Source: Bacilli bacterium
GTDB lineage: Bacteria; Bacillota_I; Bacilli_A; RF39; UBA660
Length of the DNA stretch: 48,678 nt
NCBI GenBank assembly: GCA_017398945.1
Contig: JAFQES010000009.1
Span: forward strand, 1-48,678
Direction of reading: 5' to 3'
The position numbers and the translations under genes are program-made. The notes under the pieces are model-generated. The model was not told the origin of the DNA and ran no database searches. It worked only from the letters and a program-made list of their open reading frames with translations. This document shows, one piece after another, positions 42,345 through 48,678 of the stretch; position 1 is the first letter of the stretch; every line of letters begins with the position of its first letter.

Positions 42345-42417
42345 AAAAAAAACATCGTAAGTGTAATATTTATACTATATGCGACAACAATTTGATCCAC
42401 ACAGACACCTAAGATGT
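42345..42417 (-). terminator. large-loop hairpin with T run after the SUKH-like gene
   Basis: On the minus strand ACATCTTAGGTGT (42417-42405) pairs with ACACTTACGATGT (42364-42352) over 13 positions with one mismatch and one G-T pair, followed by eight T (42352-42345). The 40-base loop is unusually long. The downstream promoter begins only 13 bases later, so it acts as a 3' end rather than a leader of the 409-aa gene. Confidence 0.7.
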
Positions 42418-42447
42418 TTCTACGTTAGTAAAATGTTTTTTTATAAA

Positions 42448-42963
42448 TTATTGACTTTCAAACGGCATTGCATTATTCAATAAGTTTTCCCAATAATCAC
42501 TAATTTTTTCTTTTCCTTCAATTTCGCTTATTTTATTAAGTATTTCACCTTTTATTTCATCAGTTAGTTCTTCATCAATAAAATATTCGGAATATTCTTC
42601 TAAAAATTTAATTATTCTATTAAAATTTTCTAGACTATCACAAATCAAGTCTGGATTTGACCATTCTCCACCATCTGTCATAAGCCAATATACTGGTAAA
42701 TTAATTTCGTCTGTTTTTATTATGTATGGATCTTGACCACATCCCGCGGTTGAATCATATCCTATAATTACATATTCATCTCCAATCCAATCTTCTATCT
42801 TTTCGCCTGTTATTGCATTGAATCTAAAACCAGCTTGTCCTTCATTAATGTTTTTTTCGTCCAAAAAGCTTATTTCACCATATTTAAATTTTATGTTTGA
42901 TGTATTTATTAAATGAAATACTTCCTTACTCAATTTTCCTTTTACACTATTGTTATTTTCCAT
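42448..42963 (-). CDS. SMI1/KNR4 (SUKH)-like protein, possible immunity protein
   Basis: 171 residues, soluble and acidic. The stretch DEYVIIGYDSTAGCGQDPYI and then LPVYWLMTDGGEWSNPDLI resembles SUKH-superfamily proteins (G-x-D near a turn, then strand and W). In bacteria many of these are immunity proteins next to polymorphic toxins, but no toxin gene is seen here, and similar lone genes are common. The C-terminal half is helical (FNRIIKFLEEYSEYF). Ribosome binding site AAAGGAGATGAT; an unusual 16-bp hairpin lies in the leader. The SUKH assignment is tentative. Confidence 0.65.
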   Translation of the reverse strand: MENNNSVKGKLSKEVFHLINTSNIKFKYGEISFLDEKNINEGQAGFRFNAITGEKIEDWIGDEYVIIGYDSTAGCGQDPYIIKTDEINLPVYWLMTDGGEWSNPDLICDSLENFNRIIKFLEEYSEYFIDEELTDEIKGEILNKISEIEGKEKISDYWENLLNNAMPFESQ

Positions 42964-42990
42964 ATTATCATCTCCTTTATTACATTTTAC

Positions 42991-43032
42991 AATAAATAAG
43001 ACTAGATTTCAATTTCTCTAGTCTTATTTATT
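42991..43032. repeat. 16-bp perfect inverted repeat in the leader of the SUKH-like gene
   Basis: Arms AATAAATAAGACTAGA (42991-43006) and TCTAGTCTTATTTATT (43017-43032) with a 10-base loop. On the plus strand GTTTTCTATTTTTT follows, so it could end a plus-strand transcript. On the minus strand no T run follows and the SUKH-like start is about 28 bases later. It is the longest perfect stem noticed in the window. Confidence 0.85.
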
Positions 43033-43089
43033 GTTTTCTATTTTTTAAAGTTGCTTGTACCACTGTCATCCTTGAGTAGCAAGTTTTAT

Positions 43090-43191
43090 TTAATTGCGGG
43101 CCAAGGCGCCTTTTATTTCAATTTTTTTAATAAATGCGCTTAAAATATACTCAACCGCAGCACACATTATTAAATTTAGATGCCTAATCAT
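43090..43191 (-). pseudogene. possible gene remnant in a GC-richer patch
   Basis: A 33-codon minus-strand frame (ATG 43191, TAA 43090) overlaps the end of the 85-codon gene and has no separate ribosome binding site. The peptide contains CAAVEYILSAFIKKIEIKG, a protein-like amphipathic sequence. After its stop another frame stays open to 43033-43035 with CYSRMTVVQATLKNRKQ, also protein-like. Both overlap the only GC-rich run in this area (GCGGGCCAAGGCGCC, 43096-43110). The region may be the decayed end of a mobile-element gene or a structured RNA; I cannot decide. Confidence 0.35.
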
Positions 43192-43441
43192 TCCCTTGAT
43201 GATTATTATTCTCATTACATAATTTATACCAAGTATTTAATTCAGAGACGGCTTTATAGAGCAAATCATCATTAATACATTTTTGATTTAAAATAATAGC
43301 CAACCACTCAGCCATTCTAATATTATTACTATCAGATAATACCAATACGTTATCAATGTTATCAAACATATTATAGATGCTGTCAAGATTACAGTTGCTT
43401 ATAAAAAAACTATAAAAGTTTAGTATGTTATTATTTTCCAA
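43184..43441 (-). CDS. hypothetical 85-aa protein, TTG start
   Basis: I do not recognise it. The 85 residues are soluble, with many Asn and Ile; NIRMAEWLAIILNQK and LYKAVSELNTWYKLC suggest two or three helices. It starts with TTG at 43441, with AGAAGGTG 8 bases upstream, and ends in NNHQGND. A good promoter lies at 43469-43497. Its start MENNN is the same as that of the SUKH-like gene 220 bases downstream, so the two may be related in origin or regulation. Confidence 0.65.
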   Translation of the reverse strand: MENNNILNFYSFFISNCNLDSIYNMFDNIDNVLVLSDSNNIRMAEWLAIILNQKCINDDLLYKAVSELNTWYKLCNENNNHQGND

Positions 43442-43468
43442 AACTTAAACACCTTCTTTATTAATGTT

Positions 43469-43497
43469 AATATATCAAAAATAGAATTTCTCAACAA
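43469..43497 (-). promoter_or_regulatory. promoter of the 85-codon gene
   Basis: Minus strand: -35 TTGTTG (43492-43497), 17-base spacer, -10 TATATT (43469-43474). Confidence 0.6.
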
Positions 43498-43531
43498 CAT
43501 ATAAAAATAATTCATAATCTTTTTGCTCTAT

Positions 43532-43564
43532 AAAAAAAGACTAAGATTTTTAAAATCTCAGTCT
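43532..43564 (-). terminator. terminator of ppdK
   Basis: Stem AGACT-AGATTTT/AAAATCT-AGTCT (about 43539-43564, one mismatch) followed by seven T on the minus strand. Confidence 0.88.
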
Positions 43565-43573
43565 AATTTATAA

Positions 43574-46207
43574 TTAATTATTTTCTTTTAATGCAGCTTG
43601 GGCAGCAGCTAAACGAGCGATTGGAACTCTGAATGGACTACAAGATACATAATTTAATCCAGTCTTATGACAGAATTCTACACTTGATGGTTCTCCACCA
43701 TGTTCACCACAGATACCTAATTTGATATCAGGACGAACTGAGCGGCCTTTTTCAGCAGCCATTTGAACTAATTTACCTACACCATTTTGGTCTAGTTTAG
43801 CAAATGGATCTTGTTCATAGATTTTACTTTGATAATAAGAATCTAAGAATTTACCAGCATCATCTCTTGAGAAACCAAATGTCATTTGAGTTAAGTCATT
43901 TGTTCCAAATGAGAAGAATTCAGCTTCTGTAGCTATTTCATCAGCAGTTAAAGCAGCTCTTGGAATTTCAATCATTGTACCAATATGGTATTCAATATCA
44001 GAATTCTTTTCAGCTTTTACTAATTCAGCTGTTTCTACTACGATATCTTTAACAAATTTTAATTCTTTCTTTTCACCAACTAGCGGGATCATAATTTCAG
44101 GAACAATATCATATCCATCTTCTTCTTTAACTTCGATAGCTGCTTCCATTAATGCTCTAGTTTGCATTTTTGCTATTTCTGGATAAGTTACAGCTAGACG
44201 GCATCCTCTGTGTCCCATCATTGGGTTAAATTCATGTAAATCCGCACATTTTTCTTTTAAGTGTTCTACAGTTACTCCCATATCAGCAGCTAAAGCTTTA
44301 ATATCTTCTTCAGCAGTTGGTAAGAATTCATGTAGAGGTGGGTCTAAATAACGAACAGTCATTGGTAGACCTTTTAATTCTTTATACATAGCTTTGAAAT
44401 CACTTTTTTGGAATGGAATTAATTCATTTAAAGCGCTTTCACGAGCTTCAACAGTTTCAGAAAGGATCATTTTTCTAATCTTTGGAATACGATCTTCTTC
44501 GAAGAACATGTGTTCTGTACGGCAAAGCCCAATTCCTTCAGCTCCTAAGCTAACAGCTTGTTTTGTATCACGAGGATTATCAGCATTTGTACGAACTTTT
44601 AATTTTCTGAATTCGTCAGCCCATCCCATAATACGTCCAAAGTTTCCGCTTACTGAAGCTTCAACCGTTTTGATATCACCATTATAGATTTTACCAGTTG
44701 AACCATCTAGAGAAATATAATCTCCTTCTTTAAATGTATAACCACCTAAAGTAAATTCTTTAGCTTCTTCATTAATTTTGATTTCACCACATCCAGATAC
44801 ACAGCAAGTACCCATTCCACGAGCAACAACAGCAGCGTGAGATGTCATACCACCACGAACAGTTAAAATACCTTGGGCAGCAACCATTCCTTCGATATCT
44901 TCTGGAGTAGTTTCTAGACGAACTAAGATAACTCTTTCGCCTTTTCCACCAATTCCTTGTTCTTTAGCTTCTTCAGCAGTAAATACTACTTTACCAGCAG
45001 CAGCACCAGGAGATGCAGGTAGAGCCGTACCAATTACTTCTCCATCCTTTAATGCAGCCGCATCAAACGTTGGATGTAATAATTGATCTAATGATTTAGC
45101 TTCAATTCTTAATACAGCTTCTTCTTTAGTGATCATTCCTTCGTCAACTAAATCACAAGCGATTTGGATTGCAGCAGCAGCTGTTCTTTTACCATTACGA
45201 GTTTGTAAGAAATATAATTTTCCTTCTTGAATAGTAAATTCCATATCTTGCATATCACGATAATGATTTTCTAATTTATTAGCAATTTCCATAAATTCAG
45301 CAAATACTTCAGGCATATCTTCTTCAAGTTTTGAAATTGGTTGTGGAGTTCTAACACCAGCAACAACGTCTTCTCCTTGAGCATTGATTAAGTATTCACC
45401 ATAAATACCTTTTTCACCAGTAGATGGATTACGCGTAAATGCAACTCCTGTACCAGAAGTTTCTCCCATGTTTCCAAATACCATTGCTTGAACGTTAACA
45501 GCAGTTCCCCAATCACCAGGAATATCATTCATACGACGATATACAATAGCTCTTGGATTATCCCATGAACGGAATACAGCTTTTACAGCTCCCATTAATT
45601 GAACTTTTGGATCTTGTGGGAATTCTTCCCCGTTCATATTTTCACTGTACACTTTTTTGAATCTTGCTACTAATTCTTTTAAATCATCAGTAGTAAGTTC
45701 TGTATCATAATGTACACCTTTTTCTTCTTTTAATTCATCAATAATTTTTTCAAAGAAACTCTTTGGAACTTCCATAACTACGTCAGAATACATTTGAATG
45801 AAACGGCGATATGAATCATATGCAAATCTTGGATTTCCAGTTTTAGCTGCAAATCCTTCAACTGCAACGTCATTTAGTCCTAAGTTAAGGATTGTATCCA
45901 TCATTCCTGGCATTGATGCTCTAGCACCACTACGTACAGAAACTAATAAAGGATCACTAGTGTCTCCAAATTTTTTTCCTTGGATTTCTTCTAAGCCTAC
46001 AATAGCTTTGAAGATTTGTTCTTGAATTTCATCAGAAATCTTTTCACCTTGAGCGTAGTAATCAGTACATGCTTCAGTTGTAATAGTAAACCCTTGAGGG
46101 ATTGGTAATCCTAAGTTAGTCATTTCAGCTAAGTTAGCACCCTTACCACCAAGAAGATTTCTCATGTCTGCATTTCCTTCTTTAAATGCATAAACAAATT
46201 TTGTCAT
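43574..46207 (-). CDS. ppdK: pyruvate, phosphate dikinase
   Basis: 877 residues, full length. The N-terminal ATP-grasp domain (KFVYAFKEG, GGKGANLAEM, SVRSGARASMPGMMDTILNLG) is followed by the swivelling phospho-His domain (GGMTSHAAVVARGMG, His near 456), and the C-terminal PEP/pyruvate TIM barrel (GLCRTEHMFF near 560, MGHRGCRL, FSFGTNDLTQM, GICGEHGGEPSS). It interconverts pyruvate, ATP and phosphate with PEP, AMP and pyrophosphate, and in such bacteria usually works glycolytically, making ATP from PEP. It has its own promoter and terminator. Confidence 0.98.
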   Translation of the reverse strand: MTKFVYAFKEGNADMRNLLGGKGANLAEMTNLGLPIPQGFTITTEACTDYYAQGEKISDEIQEQIFKAIVGLEEIQGKKFGDTSDPLLVSVRSGARASMPGMMDTILNLGLNDVAVEGFAAKTGNPRFAYDSYRRFIQMYSDVVMEVPKSFFEKIIDELKEEKGVHYDTELTTDDLKELVARFKKVYSENMNGEEFPQDPKVQLMGAVKAVFRSWDNPRAIVYRRMNDIPGDWGTAVNVQAMVFGNMGETSGTGVAFTRNPSTGEKGIYGEYLINAQGEDVVAGVRTPQPISKLEEDMPEVFAEFMEIANKLENHYRDMQDMEFTIQEGKLYFLQTRNGKRTAAAAIQIACDLVDEGMITKEEAVLRIEAKSLDQLLHPTFDAAALKDGEVIGTALPASPGAAAGKVVFTAEEAKEQGIGGKGERVILVRLETTPEDIEGMVAAQGILTVRGGMTSHAAVVARGMGTCCVSGCGEIKINEEAKEFTLGGYTFKEGDYISLDGSTGKIYNGDIKTVEASVSGNFGRIMGWADEFRKLKVRTNADNPRDTKQAVSLGAEGIGLCRTEHMFFEEDRIPKIRKMILSETVEARESALNELIPFQKSDFKAMYKELKGLPMTVRYLDPPLHEFLPTAEEDIKALAADMGVTVEHLKEKCADLHEFNPMMGHRGCRLAVTYPEIAKMQTRALMEAAIEVKEEDGYDIVPEIMIPLVGEKKELKFVKDIVVETAELVKAEKNSDIEYHIGTMIEIPRAALTADEIATEAEFFSFGTNDLTQMTFGFSRDDAGKFLDSYYQSKIYEQDPFAKLDQNGVGKLVQMAAEKGRSVRPDIKLGICGEHGGEPSSVEFCHKTGLNYVSCSPFRVPIARLAAAQAALKENN

Positions 46208-46232
46208 AAATCTTTCCTCCTAACACTTTTTT

Positions 46233-46261
46233 ATTATAACAAATAATAAATATGTAAACAA
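46233..46261 (-). promoter_or_regulatory. promoter of ppdK
   Basis: Minus strand: -35 TTGTTT (46256-46261), 17-base spacer, -10 TATAAT (46233-46238). The ribosome binding site TTAGGAGGAA precedes the ATG at 46207. Confidence 0.75.
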
Positions 46262-46290
46262 TCAAAAAAAAGGCTATTTTACTATTTTTT

Positions 46291-47181
46291 TTACTTTTCT
46301 TTACTGCGCGGATGGGCTTTTAAATAAACACTTTTTAATCTATCATTAGTTAAATGCGTATAAACTTGCGTTGTACTCAAACTAGAATGTCCCAATAATT
46401 CTTGAACAGATTTAATATCAGCACCATTATTAAGTAAATCAGTTGCAAATGTATGTCTAATAGTATGCGGTGTAACATTGTTTTTTAATGCTAACTTACT
46501 ATTACACTCTTTAACAATATTTTCAATTGTTCTTGTGGTTAATTTATTGCCAAAACAATTTAATAATAAATAGTCGTTTTGTACTCTTTTGATAAATGTA
46601 TTTCTAGCCTCTTTTAAATATATGTTTAATGATTCTTTGGCATACTCACCAAATAAAACTATTCTCTCTTTATTTCCCTTTCCTAATATTCTAATCGAAT
46701 TGTCATTAAAATTAATATCCCTTATTTTTAAATTAACTAATTCACCCACTCTAATCCCCGTAGAATATAAAAGTTCAATAATTAGATGATTACGAATATT
46801 GGTGGGATTAGAATAATCGTAAATATTAACTAAATCCTCAACTTGTAAATTACTTAAAAAATTAGGAAGTTTTTTGGGAAGTTTTGGATTTCTAATTGCT
46901 TTAAAAGGATTGCTAGTAATAACATTTTCTTTTAATAAATATTTATAATACGTTCTTAAAGAAGATAACATTTGCGAAATAGAAGCACTACTATAATGTT
47001 CTTGATCTAAGTATTTTAAAAACTCTCTAATAATATCTTTAGATAATTTTAAATAATTTATTTTTTTTGTTTGTAAATAACAAAAAAAACGGGTAATATT
47101 TTCTTCATAACTACTAATTGTTTTATCAGAATAATTTAATTCATAAGTTAAATAGTCTATAAAATCATTTATATACTTCAT
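46291..47181 (-). CDS. Xer-type tyrosine recombinase
   Basis: 296 residues, typical for XerC/XerD. The N-terminal SAM-like core-binding domain (1-95) is followed by the catalytic domain with Arg in YSTGIRVGELVNL, Lys in GKGNKERIV, HTIRHTFATDLL, LLGHSSLSTTQ and the nucleophilic Tyr in QVYTHL. It resolves chromosome dimers at dif; the enzyme could also serve in other integration reactions. XerC and XerD cannot be told apart from this window alone. The ribosome binding site AAAAGGTGAGC precedes the ATG at 47181. It is transcribed after the two unknown genes on its right but behind their terminator. Confidence 0.93.
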   Translation of the reverse strand: MKYINDFIDYLTYELNYSDKTISSYEENITRFFCYLQTKKINYLKLSKDIIREFLKYLDQEHYSSASISQMLSSLRTYYKYLLKENVITSNPFKAIRNPKLPKKLPNFLSNLQVEDLVNIYDYSNPTNIRNHLIIELLYSTGIRVGELVNLKIRDINFNDNSIRILGKGNKERIVLFGEYAKESLNIYLKEARNTFIKRVQNDYLLLNCFGNKLTTRTIENIVKECNSKLALKNNVTPHTIRHTFATDLLNNGADIKSVQELLGHSSLSTTQVYTHLTNDRLKSVYLKAHPRSKEK

Positions 47182-47202
47182 ATGCTCACCTTTTTTATTA
47201 TA

Positions 47203-47233
47203 ACAAAAAAACCAGAATATTTCTATTCAGGTT
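47203..47233 (-). terminator. terminator of the unknown gene pair
   Basis: Stem AACCAGAATA/TATTCAGGTT (47210-47219, 47224-47233; one mismatch), loop of 4, followed by T run on the minus strand. It overlaps the last codons of the 209-aa gene. Confidence 0.85.
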
Positions 47234-47852
47234 TCACAGGATTAATTCTAGATAACTTAGTTGTTTCTTCATCGTCTCTATCCGCATTTACCTCAGTATA
47301 ATATAATACTATTTTTTCTTGTAGTTTATTTAAAGCTTCATGCATAATTTTTTCTTGCTCAATCAACTCGCTTTCCTTTTTTCTAGCTTTATCTAAAGCT
47401 ATGTTTGCTTGAGCAAGTTCACTTCTTATTTCAGATTTTTCAAGTGAAGTTTTAACGTTTTCTAATCGTTCAGTTTCAATTTGAACATCTTGTAAACATT
47501 CAAAAAATCTATTATTTACTTCTTCTAATTGTTTACTCAACATCGTCTTTCTTTCATTATAATATAAAGTTGCATTATTAAAGAAATTTAATGGGTTAAA
47601 TGCATCAGTCATGGCATAAATTTCTTCATCAAACATTTCATCATCAGAATTGTGTTCTTTATATTGTCTAACTATATTAACTAAACAACTGTAAAAACAC
47701 TCCACAGGAATTGAATATGTTTCACAATATTCATTTACTAACCAGTGTAATCCACAGCCTTTTAATTCGTCGTTTGTTTTTTCTTCATTTATTATAAGAA
47801 TGTATTTTATTAAACTATTTTCTAAAATATCATTTAATTCATTACTACTCAT
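47223..47852 (-). CDS. hypothetical coiled-coil protein (209 aa)
   Basis: I do not recognise it. Residues 1-90 look globular and helical, with two or three Cys (GCGLHWLVNEYCETY, CFYSCLVN). Residues about 100-185 form a long charged coiled coil (LEEVNNRFFECLQDVQIETE, LDKARKKESELIEQE). The end is a short acidic/basic tail. No membrane segment. It is the second gene of a pair: the upstream gene ends 2 bases before its ATG, with GGGGGAT in its end as ribosome binding site. Confidence 0.78.
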   Translation of the reverse strand: MSSNELNDILENSLIKYILIINEEKTNDELKGCGLHWLVNEYCETYSIPVECFYSCLVNIVRQYKEHNSDDEMFDEEIYAMTDAFNPLNFFNNATLYYNERKTMLSKQLEEVNNRFFECLQDVQIETERLENVKTSLEKSEIRSELAQANIALDKARKKESELIEQEKIMHEALNKLQEKIVLYYTEVNADRDDEETTKLSRINPVKPE

Positions 47853-47854
47853 TA

Positions 47855-48427
47855 TTAATTATCCCCCGTTTTTTTTCTTTTTAAAATACCTACTTTATAT
47901 TTATTTAAAACATTTTGATATATGTAAAAATACAATTCTCTTTGCTCTTTATAAGTTAATTTGGCAAACAAACAATAAAATTCTTTAAAATTCATTAAAT
48001 CAATACTTTCTTTTATCGCTAATAGCTTTTCTTGTTCTTTTACTATCGAAGAAAGCTTATTATATATTATATTTAAATATCTTTTATTTTGTTCATCACC
48101 AAATATTTCCGTTAACAATTTAGGTAAATTTAATTCACTTACAACCTCTTTTGTCATTAGAGGAAGTTTTTGTTTTCCGCTTTTTATAATCAACTGACCA
48201 TTAGAAACATCATTATCATTTACAACTATATTTGCTCTCATTATTGATTCTTTTATTTGGTCTATGTCAAAATTTAACATCAAAGAATCCAACTCCTCTA
48301 ACAGCCTATAGTTTAAATTTTCTTTTGAAAAGTTTGCAAAAATATCAAGCAAATGAATATCAATAAAAATAAAATCATTATGTCTTTTCTCAATTACTAA
48401 ATATGGGAATTTTTCGTTATTTTTCAT
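47855..48427 (-). CDS. hypothetical helical protein (190 aa)
   Basis: I do not recognise it. The first 40 residues are beta-like (FPYLVIEKRHNDFIFIDIHL), followed by helices with an acidic bias. A Lys-rich end (VGILKRKKTGDN) follows YFYIYQNVLNKY. No membrane segment. A perfect promoter lies directly upstream and the ribosome binding site is GGGGTGAA. It is the first gene of a two-gene operon with the coiled-coil protein; the tight coupling suggests they act together. Confidence 0.78.
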   Translation of the reverse strand: MKNNEKFPYLVIEKRHNDFIFIDIHLLDIFANFSKENLNYRLLEELDSLMLNFDIDQIKESIMRANIVVNDNDVSNGQLIIKSGKQKLPLMTKEVVSELNLPKLLTEIFGDEQNKRYLNIIYNKLSSIVKEQEKLLAIKESIDLMNFKEFYCLFAKLTYKEQRELYFYIYQNVLNKYKVGILKRKKTGDN

Positions 48428-48457
48428 GATACTTCACCCCTTTTTGTTAGGAAAATT

Positions 48458-48486
48458 ATTATAACATTAATTTTCAAATTCGTCAA
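48458..48486 (-). promoter_or_regulatory. promoter of the unknown gene pair
   Basis: Minus strand: -35 TTGACG (48481-48486), 17-base spacer, -10 TATAAT (48458-48463). It starts right after the 21-codon ORF. Confidence 0.82.
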
Positions 48487-48489
48487 ATT

Positions 48490-48555
48490 TTACCAATCGT
48501 ATTTGGCTTGCATTATTAATTTCATAAATTTGCTTAAAAATTCTATCAAACTCAT
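48490..48555 (-). CDS. possible 21-codon ORF after rpsP
   Basis: ATG at 48555 lies 2 bases after the rpsP stop, with AGGT about 8 bases upstream; TAA at 48490. The peptide (MSLIEFLSKFMKLIM, then QAKYDW) is amphipathic. Its start resembles the first helix of KhpA, which follows rpsP in many firmicutes, so it could be a remnant, a real small peptide or chance. Confidence 0.3.
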   Translation of the reverse strand: MSLIEFLSKFMKLIMQAKYDW

Positions 48556-48557
48556 AA

Positions 48558-48678
48558 TTATTTACCTGCTTTAGCTGCTTTTTTTACTTTAGATTCAGCA
48601 AATTTAGCATTGATTCCAGCTTTAGAAAATAAATTCTTAACTGTATCAGTTGGGATAGCTCCATTATTTAACCATTTA
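48558..48678 (-). CDS. rpsP: 30S ribosomal protein bS16, C-terminal part
   Basis: The last 39 complete codons of a minus-strand gene entering from the right. [20 protein letters not shown] is the conserved C-terminal helix region of bS16; the end is Lys/Ala-rich ([11 protein letters not shown]). Usually rpsP leads an operon with rimM and trmD; here the next genes are unknown ones behind a new promoter, so that order is broken. Confidence 0.93.
   Translation of the reverse strand, partial: KWLNNGAIPTDTVKNLFSKAGINAKFAESKVKKAAKAGK

Noticed and set aside
42345-42417. Riboswitch in front of the 409-aa surface protein
   Set aside because: The T run is followed by a full promoter for that gene, so the element is upstream of its transcript; no known riboswitch motif was seen.
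42991-43191. CRISPR array or tRNA-like gene
   Set aside because: Only one inverted repeat, no regularly spaced direct repeats and no cloverleaf.
46291-47181. Phage or transposon integrase
   Set aside because: Length and motifs fit a housekeeping Xer recombinase, and no phage genes, attachment repeats or tRNA target lie nearby.

Overview
The window reads as chromosomal DNA of an AT-rich, low-GC Gram-positive bacterium in or near the class Bacilli, possibly one of the uncultured gut lineages close to Erysipelotrichia or the RF39/ML615J-28 type groups (this placement is inference). Supporting evidence: both C-family replicative polymerases (PolC and DnaE), Bacillus-type neighbourhoods (rlmN-prpC-prkC-rsgA-rpe, ylbD-ylbE, sirA-yneF, rpsT/gpr-spoIIP-yqxA), an alanine T-box leader, and UGA used as a stop (rlmN ends in TGA overlapping the prpC start) with tryptophan written TGG, so the code is standard and not Mycoplasma-like.

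Almost everything is on the minus strand; only rpmB, rpsT and a transglutaminase-like gene are on the plus strand. Coding density is high and no intergenic gap exceeds about 250 bases. Left part (1-12 kb): a partial ORF, tRNA-Leu and tRNA-Ile genes behind a small unknown gene with two perfect promoters, a sugar kinase with an odd Gln/Pro tail coupled to a small Smr protein, trigger factor, then dnaE-polC-GNAT. 12-18.5 kb: rpmB, then an operon of nfo, rlmN, the PP2C phosphatase/PASTA kinase pair, rsgA, and a ribulose-phosphate epimerase carrying an extra C-terminal DUF4375-like domain. 18.5-27 kb: two lone prepilin-like genes, ylbE-ylbD, topoisomerase IV (parE-parC), an anchored acidic protein, yneF and a SirA-family gene. 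27-36.4 kb: a 52-codon membrane peptide with a TTG start, recD2, a DD-carboxypeptidase, mtaB, a large anchored protein, and a T-box controlled P-loop kinase-alaS operon encoding a short AlaRS. 36.4-40 kb: an AI-2E family exporter, then yqxA-spoIIP-gpr divergent from rpsT. 40-43.5 kb is the most accessory part: surface proteins, a SUKH-like gene, an orphan 85-codon gene, unusual hairpins and a GC-richer patch with broken reading frames. 43.5-48.7 kb: ppdK, a Xer recombinase, two unknown cytosolic proteins and the end of rpsP.

Together the genes cover DNA replication and its control, translation, cell-wall and surface functions, and phospho-signalling. gpr, spoIIP, yqxA, a sirA homologue and ylbD are all relatives of endospore genes, so the organism either sporulates or descends recently from a sporulating ancestor. 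I found no CRISPR array, intact insertion sequence or prophage. The best candidates for something new are the Rpe-DUF4375 fusion, the 42.3-43.5 kb island, and the sporulation genes in a compact genome.
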